This document shows positions 10,807 through 23,467 of a stretch of DNA of 64,000 nt, one piece after another. Each line of letters begins with the position of its first letter. Within the stretch, counting starts at the first letter, position 1. A model generated the notes under the pieces. That model had not been told where the DNA came from and did no database searches. It worked only from the letters and a program-made list of their open reading frames with translations. Origin of the DNA: Entonaema liquescens (Eukaryota; Ascomycota; Sordariomycetes; Xylariales; Xylariaceae); contig CADCSX010000003.1 of NCBI GenBank assembly GCA_902805475.1, positions 1,426,001 to 1,490,000 of the forward strand, given 5' to 3'. The position numbers and the translations under genes are program-made.

Positions 10807-12673
10807 CCATACGTGCATGTACCTTTATGTAGTCCTCCGATCGCGTATCAGTAATTTCTATTCTTAGAGAGAGAGCTGGTGACCTGTCGGCGTTTTGCTA
10901 GGAACAGATTTGATTGATTGAAGCACTTGTTGCACACTTGTTGCTCTCATCTCTTATGTGTGACGGATCCAGGCGGCTATCTAAAGCCGACGTATTCCAA
11001 AAAGGAGTAACGCATACAAAGTTCTATCATGGTTTAATAAGTTTCCTTCTCAATCTTCATCATTTCAGCATACCTAGGTATCTTGCCAACTTGATTATTC
11101 GTCTACTGTAAATACTAGGCGATAAACCCGCTACTATGGTTAGAAGACTCGTTAACCAACGCATTTTCTGTGGACGGGCTATTAGTCGGAGATAAACATC
11201 AATCCCCTATAGAACTCTCGGATCTCATTAGCCTCTTCTTCCCTCCTCTCCTATTACTCGTTGGAAATCTACGCGAATAGAGGCGTTTCGATCTCTAACA
11301 TAGGTAATACCAGATCCTTTCGTTCACATCCCCAGTCTTTTCCTTTAATCAAGGCACGGGCATAATACTCTTGTGCTTTCTCGAAGAGGGATAAACTCTT
11401 CGGATGCATGGTGTTGGCTGCCTACGAGGCAATCTACCCGTCATGTAGAATGCAGAGTTGTCTTGTCCTATAGCAAGTAGATATTCTGCGCCATAAGAGA
11501 TGGGAAAATCAAGACGCGTTACCCTTTAGTCCAACGCGCTATGTGAGGTAAGTATCAGGTAGTATGACCCCTCCTTCACATGCCTGGTCTTACATGGCTT
11601 TGCGATAAGACAATATGGACAAATCAGAAAGCCCATGTGCCTGTCTCTATGGATGATAAAGGGGAGAGATGTCCGAAGATGAAGTCTGGCTTCGCCCTAT
11701 TGCGTTACATATGTGGCTCGGCATGTCCGCTTTCAAATCATGTCGAGACCCCTATTTTGGCGTTTGTGATCTAATTCTTATTCAAGATTCGGCCAATCTC
11801 GACGATTTCGTTCACTCACTTATTGACATCTCGATAACTGCTTGTGATCATAGATCGCTACGTACAACCAATAGATACCCCCGCCCAATAGTTTCGTTGA
11901 ATAGACTACGATTCTACATAGGCATTCCTAATTAACATGATATGATTGGCGAATAATATATAAACTCTCAAGGCCTTCTGGACCTTATGCAATAAGATGG
12001 AGTTTACCTATGTAGGTAGTTCGGGGAGACGCGGCCTTTCGGAGAGTTGCCGGAGAGGAAAGCTACAGGGTGCTTGACCTGATAAGGTACCTTACCCAGA
12101 CTTGGCAGGGTACAGAGATAGCGTTAAGTATTGATAGCGCCTAACGATAAGCCCCTACAATTAAATCAAGATGACATAATCCCAAATTGGCTGAGTCTCG
12201 TGGACGAGGTGTGTTGACCTCATCGTCGGGATCCTACTTATTCAACTTGGAATCATATGACCGATTAAGCCGGCGCTACTTAAAGTCCAAGGACACTAAG
12301 CACTATTTGTGGCTTAGATAGGCTGAGTGTTATTGAGGTAGGCTACCTTAATACGCAGATACGGCAGATGAATTTGTTACGGAACACTCCCAGAAATGGC
12401 GAAGCCACTCGTTGTACAACACGAATCGTGAATCTTACCTTACAGTGTCAAGCACGTCACTCCCAAATACGTCATAATTTGACAGGAATACCGTTTGATA
12501 CTTGACATTGAATTCTTCTTGATTTAAGCATCTATCGTGATACCGTTGATCAACTAGCACTACTCAACCCTGATAGTATCGTGAAGGGCTTGAAAGCATC
12601 AAGTACACTTAGGAATCTAGGGTTGTCAGTAAAAGAGCTATATGTTCTCAAGATGATATCATAACGACAAGCT

Positions 12674-12823
12674 ATGCTTTTCACTTGGGACCCCCGCGGT
12701 ATAGGGTGGAATATGGGTAGCTTCTGGTTCGGGATCGATGTTGAGTTTCTAACAACCCCTTATACCACCGTTATATCCGACCCATCTTATAAGGATATCC
12801 GTGCCAATTTTTATCCATTTAAA
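12674..12823 (+). pseudogene. Possible relic of a serine-hydrolase (TAP-like/S33) gene
   Basis: The frame reads MLFTWDPRGIGWN and continues for about 50 codons to FYPFK, where a strong donor GTGAGT follows. FTWDPRGIG resembles the conserved strand-and-turn VTFDPRGIG/VTWDPRGTG of tripeptidyl-aminopeptidase-like alpha/beta hydrolases. I cannot find the upstream exons or the nucleophile region in a consistent frame, so if real this is a fragment. Low confidence. Confidence 0.22.
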
Positions 12824-13198
12824 GTGAGTAGCAATCGATCAAGATGTTTGCTGTAATGAGGAACAATCGAGTCCATTGAATCTTGAGGTCATCTCCTTTG
12901 TGTAGATGGCGATAGAGCCTTGGTCTTTATATCATTGTCAGATCTTATGCCGCATTCAGCGACACCCTTTAGTTTTGACAGAGGGTACCTGGTTAGAGCT
13001 ATCGAGTTCTTGTTTATCTTTGCGTTATGATATATAGTCGCTTCGGAATTCTGTCTGATACTCAAGCATAGCTTTTGTCATAGCTAACTTCAAGCTATAT
13101 ACTTCGTCGCCGTCTTATTTGTATTACATAGATCTATTCGCATGATAACAGGTGCATAGACTTTAGACATATCGTAGCAACAAAAAAGGGAGATTACC

Positions 13199-13981
13199 AT
13201 GGATTATATTACGGAGAAAAATATTTCGTGGCAGACCGTATGCAGATTATACCCGCTACCCAGTATTAGAACTAACGTAGGAAAAAGGTCCCTGCTGCGT
13301 TTATCCTAGCCATATTGCCACGGATATACTTTGGGATTATTGGTCCTGGAAGCGAAGCATACGACCATGGCAATCCTCGCAGATTCGCGTCGTCTGCCAG
13401 AAAGTCAACAAGACTGAATGCCGTGGTATGTGTTGGCTATTTCCAAGACTGAGACTCTCCGTTGCTGTGGGAAATATTCGTGCCCGATACTAATTGTATC
13501 ACAGACTGTAGGGCGTATAGAGCGCTCCGAGTATGCTCTGAATAACGCTTTCGAAAACCTACCTTTATTCGCCGTCGCTGTTCTCGCCGCAAATATAGAG
13601 GGAGTAAACCTTACAACCCGCAATCTACTCTCCCTTCTATATCTTGTGATCAGAGTCTTCTATATTTGGATATATATTTGGGGGTACGACTCTGAATGGG
13701 TCCCTCCCATAACTAGATCCCTAGTGTGGCTCGCTGGGAATATTACTCTTGGATATCTCTATCTGTTGCCGGGATCGCCATACGCGGAGCTGGAACAAAA
13801 CCACACTTACTGGCTCACACGAGCTGTTAAAATACCGGATAGCCACTCGCTAGCAAATCTTGAGCATATTACTCCAGTACGTAACATTCAGAGTTCCCCT
13901 AGTCCCTTTCTGCTTGTTTCTGGGCCCAGTATTTCTGTATCGGAATGGGTAGAGAACTACTGCACCGGAGGCGTGTCTTAG
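13199..13981 (+). CDS. MAPEG-family membrane protein
   Basis: Membrane-associated proteins in eicosanoid and glutathione metabolism include microsomal glutathione transferases. Exon 2 (13281-13425) encodes VPAAFILAILPRIYFGI and the conserved NPR motif. Exon 3 (13505-13981) encodes ERSEYALNNAFENLPLFAVA, matching the family's ...A..N..EN.PLF.. core, and a second membrane segment LLSLLYLVIRVFYIWIYIW. The junction 13425/13505 (GTATGT...ATCACAG) is clean. The first exon is uncertain: an ATG at 13199 and a weak GTGGCA donor at 13228 keep phase and give 216 aa. The stronger GTATGC donor at 13239 does not keep phase. About 60 residues after the last hydrophobic stretch look unlike the family, so the 3' end may also be wrong. 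The likely location is the ER membrane. Confidence 0.72.
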
Positions 13982-15144
13982 TTCTTACCTGGTCTTCCTA
14001 CTCAACGAAGTAACTATTGACCCCTCATCGTTATAGGTAGTTGATTATTTATAATAGTATTCTTTATCGGACCTACCGACCTGAGTCTTAGGCACCCAAC
14101 CCCGAAACGAATTTCAGTTACCGGCCAGAATACGCTTGCTCAATAGTAATATCCTTACAAAGTTAGTTATATATATATGAGCGTCTTCGGAGACCTCTTA
14201 CGGCTGACAGGCCTCTTCAGTCGATGAAGACAGCTTAAGAGGACGGACAACGGGTGCTCTTATTTGTACGGTTTTGATGCTGGGTATCCCTTCTTGCGCT
14301 TACATATCTTTACTACTCCTATGCTTTCACTTCTATCTATTCCTTAAAAGGAAACACCGGGGAGACATTTTCTAAGGGCCACGTATGGTTGGTAACTTTT
14401 CAATAGCTTAGATGCGTAGTTTAGAAAATCGTATGTAATACGTAAAAGCTAAAGCTTGTATCTACCTCGTGTATTTAGAAGCTTCCTATGATTATCTAGT
14501 ATAGTAAATTTCCGTTGTCATTGCGCTCTAAGCGAGTGTATATTACTTCGTATAATTCCAATATCAACAGCTCTAGATGTAGAACACTTAGATTTATAGT
14601 TGCCGGATAAATAAGCCCACCTTGTGATTCAGAGCTAACTGAGAAGTTTAAACTAATTACTATTTTAGAGAGATGATCTTTTCAGGGGCATTTAGGCTCT
14701 TACAGTTATAGTCTTGGTTGCCAATGAAACTCTTGATAACTCAAAAACGAATTTCTTTCTCTTAAACATGCCATAGTGGATTATCACCACACGAGCTTTG
14801 ACGAGATCAACCCCTGCATTAACGCAACGTCTTGGCGCGCATAGTAACGGTCAACCTTGCTCAACTTGGTAGTTGACCTTCTGTGCAGACCTTTTCCGTC
14901 TTTAAGCCGTGGCCTTCACAGTGACATCGTCCCATTACACCAGGCATTATAGTGATCCGGAAATCCTATCAGAACACCTTTGTGGGGTAAACCTCGTATT
15001 GTGAATTGTGGTCGCATAGAAGACGATCCTGAACTCGGGATAGTATGCGGCGAATGGAGCTGCAGTTTTATATAAACGGTATCATGGGAGCACGGCCTAC
15101 TATGTGAGAGATTCAGTTTAGCGGTATCCTCTCACGCCGTGAGG
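13982..15144. other. Intergenic, promoter side of the subtilisin gene
   Basis: No gene seen. AT-rich with many stops. The last 150 nt include TTTTATATAAAC (about 15066-15077), which could serve as a TATA element some 70 nt upstream of the subtilisin start codon. Confidence 0.4.
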
Positions 15145-18100
15145 ATGCGTTTCTTAAGCTTGGCTTTGGCCCTCTCCGGGGGCGCCGCGGCTATAAGTCG
15201 TAAGGCTGAGAACACTACGAATAGCGCCCCCATCGCGAAAAGCTTCATCGTCGAATATGCACCTGTGGGTTTTCGCACTAGAATCATAATTATATGAATC
15301 GGGGCTTAACTAACGCTACACTCCAAGGGTCAAGCGAATAGACGAGATGGGCTTGCTTCCGCCGAGGGCATCAAGATTGTCAAATCCTTTAACAGCCCTG
15401 TCTTCTCTGGCGCAAGCATTGAAACAGATTCTTTTAGCATCAATAAGCTCGAGAGCATTCCCGGTGTGCTGCGCGTCTGGCCGAATGAGAAGGTCTACCT
15501 GAACCCAACCGAGGCCAAAGTACTTGACGGTCTTCCGGACAACCTCAACTACACTACTCATAACGTTACCGGAGTAAGCAAGCTTCACGAAGCCGGTATT
15601 TATGGTAAGGGTGCAAAGGTTGGAATCGTTGACTCTGGAACCTGGTTAGTATTGGCTCATCGCCTGCTTTATGACAAATGCGTCAGGCGTTACCTAGAAA
15701 TGATTACTAACTATTAACTAAGGTATAATCATACGGCTGTAAGTAAATAGATTTGGTACTAAGCTCATATACATCTAATAGTCAATTAGCTCGGGGGTGG
15801 GTTCGGCCCTGGCTTTAAGGTGGCTGGTGGATACGACTTCGTCGGCGATGGCAGTAAGCATCAGAGGACCCGGGATATTTTTTTTTTTTAAAAAAAAACT
15901 AACGTATTATCTAGACTGGCCCACAGGGGAGAAACAACCCGACGATGATCCTCTTGACCTTTTTGGCCATGGAACTCACGTCGCAGGAATTGTCGCAGCA
16001 AAAGCCGATACGTGAGTGCCCCTTATCTACGACCGGCTATGGAGAAAATATTGAGCGCTGAACTTATGCTTCTCTAGGTGGACGGGTGTTGCCCCTGAAG
16101 CGTCCATTTATTCGTACAAGGTGTTCCCTGGAGCGACTGTGAGTTGTAAAGTCGGCACGATGTTATTGAAGGGTATAATCGAAGCTAAGTTATGAGCGAT
16201 AATAGGATTATACCGATACTGCGACGCTGATCGATGCATTTTTACGAGCATATGATGACGAGGTTGACGTCGTAACGGCCAGTATTGGCTCGCCTGGTGG
16301 CTGGTCGACTCACGCCTGGGCTGAAGTAGCCTCTCGTCTCGTAGATGAGGGCATTCTTGTTACAATCGCAGCTGGTAACTCTGGCGATCAAGGTCCTTTC
16401 TATGGCAGCACCGGTTCATCTGGCACCAATGTCATAGCAGTTGCTTCAGTGGAAACCGAGGTGTTCCCCGAATTCCCCTTCGGAGCTAACTTCACAGTCG
16501 ACGGAGTTACGAATACTACCACCCTTGGCTACCTCCCCTCGACATTTTACTTCCCGTCTAACGTGGTGGGATGGCCCATCGTCCCCCTGTCTTTCAACAC
16601 ATCCGATCCTGCGGAAGCATGCGAGCCTTACCCCGAAGGTACTCAGAATTTGACAGGAAAGATACCAATCGTCAGGCGTGGTACTTGCTCGTTTACTACC
16701 AAGCAAGGCCATCTGGCTGCTCTAGGGGCGGAATACATGCTATTTTATAACAACGAGAGCCCACTGATTCAACCGGGAACGACGGATGAGGAGACCCTTA
16801 TCGCATTGGTCGTTGCAGAAATTGGAAAAGCCATCATCGACGTCGTGAAGAATAATGGTACTGTGACAGCAGATTTCTCCGTGAACCCAGAGAACCCAAT
16901 TGGCTATGCGAACCCCTTTGCCAACAAACCCGATACGTTTACGCAGTGGGGGCCGTCTTTCGACCTGGATCTCAAGCCTGACATTGCTGCGCCCGGCGGT
17001 AATATCTTCAGCACCTACCTGGACGGCGAGTACGCAATCATGAGTGGAACATCTATGGCGACCCCCTATGTTGCTGGTATAGCGGCTCTTTACATTGGGG
17101 CTTTCGGTGGTCGCAGTGTCCATGGTAAAGGCTTCGCACACAGTCTCCGTAGGAAGATCATCTCCAGCGGAGCATCTCTCCCATGGTTTGACGGCACGGA
17201 TCAGGACTACGGCTTTACAGCCAGCGTCGCACAGGTCGGCAATGGCTTAGTTAATGGGTTTAAGGTCGTCAATTACACCACCGATGTCGAATACGAGAAG
17301 TTCAACCTGAATGATACCGCTAACTTCAAAGAATCCCACCCAATCACTGTGACGAATAACGGCACTCGCGACGTCAGCTACAGCTTCAAGGCAGAGAGTG
17401 CTGGTGGCATTGAGGTTGTGGGTTATTTCGAAGATGCTAGGTCGAGAAGAGTGAAGAAGTTCGACGAGCTGGAGCCCATTGATCTCTCTGTCGGTGTTAA
17501 CCTACCAGAGGATTTCACGCTTAAGGCTGGCGAGAGCAAAACAGTTTCGTAAGTTTACCATACACTCTGATTTATTTCGAATATGAAAACTAATACATAA
17601 CGTAGTATTGATTTCGTCAACCCCGAGGCTTCAGACTGGAACTCTTCTGCTTTCCCTCTGTACAGTGGGAAGGTCATCCTGTCATCGAGCGCCGGAGAGC
17701 AGCTTTCTTTCCCGTACCTAGGTGAGAAGAATGCGCTGACATGCCTTGGATTCCATGTACTGACTACCTCTTATAGGACTTGGAGCCGACTTGAAAGGCG
17801 AATTAAATTCCGTCTATTATCCTGGATATCCGTTTTCGAAGTCAGGAGTCCGTAATGAGGACATCAAGGATAAATCATAGTACGTTATTATTCTTATGAA
17901 AGCACTATTGCTTTAGGGACCTAACCAAGGATAGCTACACGTTCAACGTTAGTCGGTTTTCTCAGGACTTCCCAAAGATTTACACGCAAGCCATTTGGGG
18001 CAGCAAGCAAGTTCGCTGGGACGTAAGTTGTTACCCTCTGTGCGTCAAAATGATCTCTATTCTAAATGCATTCTAGATATATGAGGCCGGCTGGAATGAG

Positions 18101-18480
18101 AGCCAGTGGTCTTACCCGCCTGTCGAAGGTGAAAATGGCTACATCGGACTGGCTGCATCCTGGAACGGCCAAGGTGCGACCTTCGACGACCGGTTTTACG
18201 ACCCGAACGACACCTTCACCTACCCTCGTACCGACACGCTGCGCGGGGGGTGGGACCATACGTGGTTTGGAAAGTTGGGTAATGGTAGTCAGATTGCCAA
18301 CGGCAACTACACGTAAGTGATTCTGTGACGAAACTCATATGAAGTTGACCAAATGACCTAACTAACATTTTCCTTTATAGTTGGCGTTTCGCTACACTTA
18401 GGCCGTTTGGAGACCCTACTGTCTCAGAAGACTGGGATATCTTCAAGACCCCTGAGATCTCTGTCCTAGGACACTATTAG
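15145..18480 (+). CDS. Secreted subtilisin-like serine protease with PA domain (S8A)
   Basis: Twelve exons: 15145-15264, 15328-15644, 15723-15738 (16 nt), 15790-15853, 15915-16011, 16078-16138, 16206-17548, 17606-17721, 17777-17879, 17935-18022, 18077-18312, 18381-18480. All phases agree; the product is 886 aa. It has a signal peptide (MRFLSLALALSGGAAA) and an I9-like propeptide. The catalytic motifs are Asp GAKVGIVDSGTW, His GHGTHVAGIVAAK and Ser IMSGTSMATPYVAGIAALY, with the oxyanion Asn in ILVTIAAGNSGDQG. A protease-associated insert lies between His and Ser (GKIPIVRRGTCSFTTKQGHL). A C-terminal beta-rich Fn3-like region follows (TVTNNGTRDVSYSF...), as in minor extracellular proteases of the Vpr type. 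Many N-glycosylation sequons fit secretion. Exon 10 needs the downstream acceptor at 17934, with CTAAC just upstream; the nearer TTTAG acceptor would create a stop. Confidence 0.95.
15854..15914. other. Intron with a T-run/A-run palindrome
   Basis: Intron 4 of the subtilisin gene (61 nt) contains an uninterrupted T run immediately followed by an A run (about 15879-15898), which can fold back on itself. The length of such runs is prone to sequencing error but does not affect the coding frame. Confidence 0.7.
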
Positions 18481-18858
18481 ATAGGTAGCTAGATAAAAGC
18501 AAGAAATGATTACTTACTGACGTATTGTATAACTACCTGAGATATATACACATGTCCTGAGCATTGGAATGGTGTTCCACACTGGACCGTGACTCCTTTT
18601 CATTTTACTTCGTGGCAATTTTACAATTGACAACGCACACACCACGTAGAGACTATGGATATTAAGAAGTATCACCGAGAGACAGCTTTTTATTAACTAG
18701 CATAGATGCTTCGATTAGGCCATCAACTATATAATCCCACGAATACCTCCCATCACCGCTATTCCAATAATACTTCCTATTCCAAATATGCGATTCAGGG
18801 GTAAATAGTTCATACATACATCTCACCAATTCTAATTCGTATACAACTAGGGGAAGAA

Positions 18859-19272
18859 ATGGCCAACCAAATCAAAGTCATCTACATAATTCTGCGCAAG
18901 GACTTCGAAGACTTTATGGACGAAGAAGGAAGATATGCTCTCCCAATCGGCGTCTATAGATCCGCTAGCGCGGCTAACCAGGCTGCGAAGGTGTACTGCG
19001 AACTGCAGGCTAGCATGCGATCTGACGACGGGGATGACCCGGAGCATGATCTGAGGGATGGCTTATACATGGGGCGGTGTTATACGCGCGAAGATGGGCG
19101 AGATAACTTCGAGGTCGAGGTCAGAATGATGAGGTTTGGCGATGTGGAGAAGCCTTTAGTAAGTAGGAAGAGGAAGAGGGGGTCTGAAGGGTGGGTTGCA
19201 GTTCGCTCGAAGCTATCACAGGAGGTGCTAATAACTGATATTGCTGATAGTTGTACGGCCGAAGATAATTAG
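18859..19272 (+). CDS. Small hypothetical protein, 137 aa
   Basis: Single-exon ORF with a good start context (GAAATGGCC), 380 nt downstream of the subtilisin gene. It starts MANQIKVIYIILRKDFEDFM, has a middle part with SASAANQAAKVYCELQASM likely to be helical, an acidic stretch (DDGDDPEHDLRDG) and a basic SRKRKRGS cluster that could be a nuclear signal. No signal peptide or membrane segment. I do not recognise the family; length, composition and start context suggest a real gene. Confidence 0.5.
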   Translation: MANQIKVIYIILRKDFEDFMDEEGRYALPIGVYRSASAANQAAKVYCELQASMRSDDGDDPEHDLRDGLYMGRCYTREDGRDNFEVEVRMMRFGDVEKPLVSRKRKRGSEGWVAVRSKLSQEVLITDIADSCTAEDN

Positions 19273-20082
19273 ACTGCACAATATGTAATATATATATTTG
19301 ATTATCAAGGGAGATTGGTTTGGTCGTATTATCTCTTACATGCTATGGGGGTGAGAAGAGATGGCATGAACCGCATAGTCGCTCGAATAGACAAGGATAC
19401 CCGTCGACGTGGTTATTGCATTACTAAATTTTTTTTTCGATAGTCCACGTTCAACTACTTCCAAGTAGCAGAGAAGTGCCGTGAACGGAATTGTAAAAGG
19501 CCGTAGTATGTTGACGCTGCGCTCCACTACTTGGACTAAGCCATATCGATGACTTCTATGCCAGCCTGCTATGTAGGTATCGTCTGGTCCCTGCCTTTAC
19601 TCTTCGACAATATGGCATCCATCTGTTTCAAATAATGGAATATATCTATACACTGTACCAGATCCAACATCAATCAGTAGGGATGATTTAGGTACCTAGC
19701 TAAGGTGGCTTCGCTTTGTAGTAATTCTAGTTAGTATGATCAGCATCATGGTGCATTTCGGGGGATCAGCTCACACTGATGCCTCCTTTTCGTTACCCAA
19801 TAATCAATTTCCTAGTAAAGCAGGATTTAGGTAACATCTTGACGTAGAGCTAGACGCTTTCGTATAGAAGACTGTAATACCGAACAACTAAGGCATAATG
19901 AATTGTGTTGACAATGCTGTGCAGATAAAAGGAGTATGGGACTGTAATTCGCCAGTGACCAGCGGCTTCGCTAACATCGCGTAATCGAGATGAATTGTCA
20001 TTCGCATTTCTTTTCGGGCGATTCGATTTGCATCTGGCTATTAGGGACAGATATTATCCCACTGCGATGCGTTAGACGTATG
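19273..20082. other. Intergenic between convergent genes
   Basis: Holds the 3' flanks of the 137-aa ORF (plus) and of the quinate repressor gene (minus). No coding frame or structured element can be defended. Confidence 0.45.
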
Positions 20083-22565
20083 CTACCTTTGCGGCTGGAA
20101 CGGTGCGCTTGTTTTCTCCCAATTTTCGTTGCAAACTCTCCGCATTAGCCTTCTAGGTGCTTGGCGACCGGTCATTAGTTCGAAAGCCTCCATGGCCATT
20201 TCTCCGACAACCTCCAAGCCATCAACAATCACCCATGAGGTGTCCCCTTCTTCGCGAATCTTACGGACTTGAATTACTAATGGCGTTATCAGGGGCTCAT
20301 ACGCTAACTGTGCAAAACGCTTAGGTTAGACAATAAAAGTCAAGCATGAATTGTAGAATGGTCGTTACCTCAATCACTACACCGCCGGTAGGACTTCTCA
20401 ACCACTGTGGAGGCATTCTGAAGTCTACAGGTGGATTGTCATCTGTGCCAGACGCTGGGATGCAAGATACGATCATCGTAGGTTGCTGATATGACTTCGG
20501 CCACGGATCACTGGCTGATACAATGACCCGACATATCTTCTCTCCTTCATTTTGGCGGGATATGAGCCTCTGCTCTATGGCATACATGTTGAAATGCATT
20601 GCGACTTCTTCTGCTTTTATCCTTGTCCTATTATGAACAAAAATCATCCGACAACCCAATTTTATTAGAGCATAGATAGCTGCTCGAGCCATTCCACCCG
20701 CTCCTATCACTAGCGCCGTTGTCCGAGATGGCCGTACTGAGTTTCGAGGGCTTATGGCTCTGCGCAAGCAAGTCATAATGGCGCTCCAGTCAGTATTATC
20801 GCCATAAAACCTATTAGCATAGCCAGCTCTATTTCGGGCATTAGCATGGTCTATGATTGAATCAGTATCACCACGCAGAGGTAAAAGTGTATTGACTGCA
20901 CCAATTGCAATAGCGTGGGAGCTGAGATGGTCAATACGTGGCATGATAGCGACTTTGAAGGGTGCGGTTAATGAAGCACCCCCAAAGCCAGGCTCGCGTC
21001 GGATACGGTCAACTTCCTCAAGCGAGGTACAGCGTCTAGCGTTAAAGGTATGCGGCATCATGTAGTGCTCATATGCTGCACGGTGCATTGAGGGTGACGC
21101 TGAATAGTAAACGTTTAATCCCAAGGTATAGAAATTGAGCGGTTGCAGTACTCCTTTTCGAAAAAGATCTCGTAGCGTACCCCGCGTCGTACTTACGCCA
21201 ACCATCTGCTCCCGTGAGGACTTCTCGAGAGAATCGTGCCCGATGGGATTTAAGATGCTTCCTTGGAAAGGTAGTACAACTCCGAATACCGAAAAATCGT
21301 AAGCGATTAGGCAGGGTTTAGGATCCGGTAAGGCATTGATTTTGTCGACAAAAGCTTGCCGCAGACTGTCGTCTCTATCTACAGAACAGAACCTAGCCAT
21401 GCGGACGATCTGACAACCGAGTTGTTGAGCAAAAAGATAGCGCTCCACGAAGGAATCATCAGTCCACTTTGGGGCGCCAAACCCTTTCATAACGTAGTTG
21501 CCGATGATTTTGTTCTTCCTCGCATAGCGAGAATATGAGAGATCAGTGCGGGGTTCTTTGAAGGTCGAGACTCAAATACTCGACACCAAGCCGAAGCCCA
21601 TGAAGCATTAATTCAAGGTCCATAGTATCCCTTTCCTCAAGGGGCCTCTTACGTTCTTCTCGGGGGTTTTCTTCGACGGAGTAAATGATTGGGAGGTCTA
21701 GTTTGCGGCGAATTAAAGCGACATGGATCGCAATAAGATCCAGTACGTTCGAGGGCCATGTATCAATTATTAGCTCCACAGCCTCCCCAGGAGCTTCGAA
21801 GTCGGCTAGATCAATATTATTGCTGATCAAGGATGAGAGTCGAAGGCAGAAAACGAAGGTATGAGTTCGGTACTCCGGGGGTATTGCCTTCATAGAGAAT
21901 GGGTTCGCTATCCATGATCGTGTTAAACCATGACCAAAGACGTGATCAAGAAAGTTCTTGAAGTCTTGCTTTGCTTCTACAAGCTTAGCAGTACTTGTGG
22001 ATGCAGAGCGATAGGGGTAGTCATCTGTTACTTGACCTTCGCCACTGGGGTCAAAAATGTTGAAGTACTCCAGATTAGAGAAATCACGATGTTTCTGGTC
22101 AGTAGTGAGTAGATGTTCTGCATCGGCCACTGAGAGTTTTAATAATTTGTATAGATCCTCTTTATCGCGGTGGATGTAAATGATGGGGTTCGTCTCAATG
22201 TAGTCCTTGAGAATTTCCTCAATATCAGACGACAAAGTGCCTGTGCCGCACTCTATAACACAATTTGCTTGGTTCAACTCGAGCATTCGGGCAAGCACAA
22301 TTGCCATCTGCTGGTTGAAGGTTTCTCGCCCATATCTTTGCAAAAAAGTAGCTCTGGTACATCCTGTCGACTGTTCAAAAAAGTGATCCTCAGTAATAAG
22401 TCGACGGCCGAGATGCTTGGCAGCGATAAACCCCAACGTCCGTTTCCCAGCACCGCGGCAACCCACAAGAATGACCGAGGAATCGGTAGGGAAAACCCTA
22501 CGTTTTGTCCTGGATGTAGAGATTATGGGTTCATCAAGGATCATATTCGACCCCGTTGTCGCCAT
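20083..22565 (-). CDS. qutR: Quinate repressor (QutR/QA-1S family), one apparent frameshift
   Basis: Coding runs 22565-20369 and 20319-20083, with a 49-nt intron (GTAACG...CTAACCTAAG). QutR-type repressors are homologous to the last three domains of the AROM shikimate enzyme and block quinate-utilisation genes. Visible here: a shikimate-kinase-like domain with P-loop LVGCRGAGKRT (residues about 33-43), a 3-dehydroquinase-like domain, and a shikimate-dehydrogenase-like domain with GFGGASLTAPFK and ALVIGAGGMARAAIYAL. The C-terminus is WVIVDGLEVVGEMAMEAFEL...TGRQAPRRLMR. After LGVEYLSLDLQRTP the frame hits a stop (21543). One base too many in the CCCC run (plus strand GGGG 21550-21553) explains it: removing one base gives exactly 811 codons (810 aa). 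That is somewhat shorter than the roughly 920 aa of QutR and QA-1S, so part of the N-terminus may be missing. No quinate structural gene is in the window. Confidence 0.88.
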
Positions 22566-23467
22566 CCTAATAGCTAAATTTCCAAGACCCCAACATACAA
22601 TTCAGTCGCGCTTATTTCTACACACCGTCCAATGAAGAAGATATAAGCTGTGCCGATAGATGATGATTGGAAACGGTAACCTAATATGAGGCTAGAAGCG
22701 AACCTCAATGCTGTTTGTGAAAAACATACACGATGAGAGTATCCGGCAACATGAGCAATGAAATACTCTGAAGGTATTGTAAGAACTCCGTAGTTCTGAG
22801 TTTAATCTACTCGTGAAGTATGTCGTACGAGATCATCTCGATTTCTGAAATAAGGACAAATGGGGGTTGAGTCCATAAGGTAAGTTTATACTTCCGCAAG
22901 TTGCAGGTCGACACGGCAAGGATATCGGCATTAGAAGCGGGAAGTTAGCCCTGAACTTCCACTTAGCAGTCCCTAACTAACATTAGCCACAGGGAGAGCC
23001 ACGTTACCTGAAGAAAGCCACAAAAACTCGTTGTTGGGGGGGAGATAGCACACCCATGCAGGCCCCCATGCCGGAGATAACCCCGCGCCGATAGTGAGTA
23101 AGTGTGTATTCGTAGGTGGTCCCGACTCAACTCAAGCTGGCAGCTTACATACATTTGTACTGTTAATTCAATCGCTGTACATACCTGGTAATTATTTCAC
23201 TTCACAATTACAACAAAAACATAAATATAATCGACAATTCTTTATTTGTTCTTACTCATCTCATTACTCCCGATCTATTGTCTCAATGTTCTCCCACATC
23301 CGTCTTATCAGCTTATGAGAGTTTTTATGTTGTCGTCTTAAAAGGGCGCATACGAGTATCCATCGTACCTTATTGTTTGGACCGAAAAAAAAAGGAGACC
23401 CTCTACTCTCCCGAGAAGAGGGTGACCTGACGCTGGTTTGGAACTAGCGGTATCTACCTCGGGGCGT
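22566..23467. other. Divergent promoter region
   Basis: Shared upstream region of the quinate repressor (minus) and the Zn2Cys6 regulator (plus). No gene is visible. An A9 run sits at 23383-23391. A head-to-head arrangement of two regulators could allow joint control, but no operator can be named. Confidence 0.4.

Larger units (their letters stand above)
9531..13198. other. Gene-poor 3.7-kb stretch
   Basis: No intact gene is visible in either strand. It holds an A14 run at 9666-9679, a short tandem repeat at 10551-10579, a TACCTAGGTA cluster at 10747-10806 and a possible hydrolase relic near 12674 (listed separately). The rest is average-composition DNA with many stops in all frames. Confidence 0.45.

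Noticed and set aside
16740..17141. 133-codon minus-strand frame inside the subtilisin gene
   Set aside because: Antisense to exon 7, which carries the catalytic serine motif.
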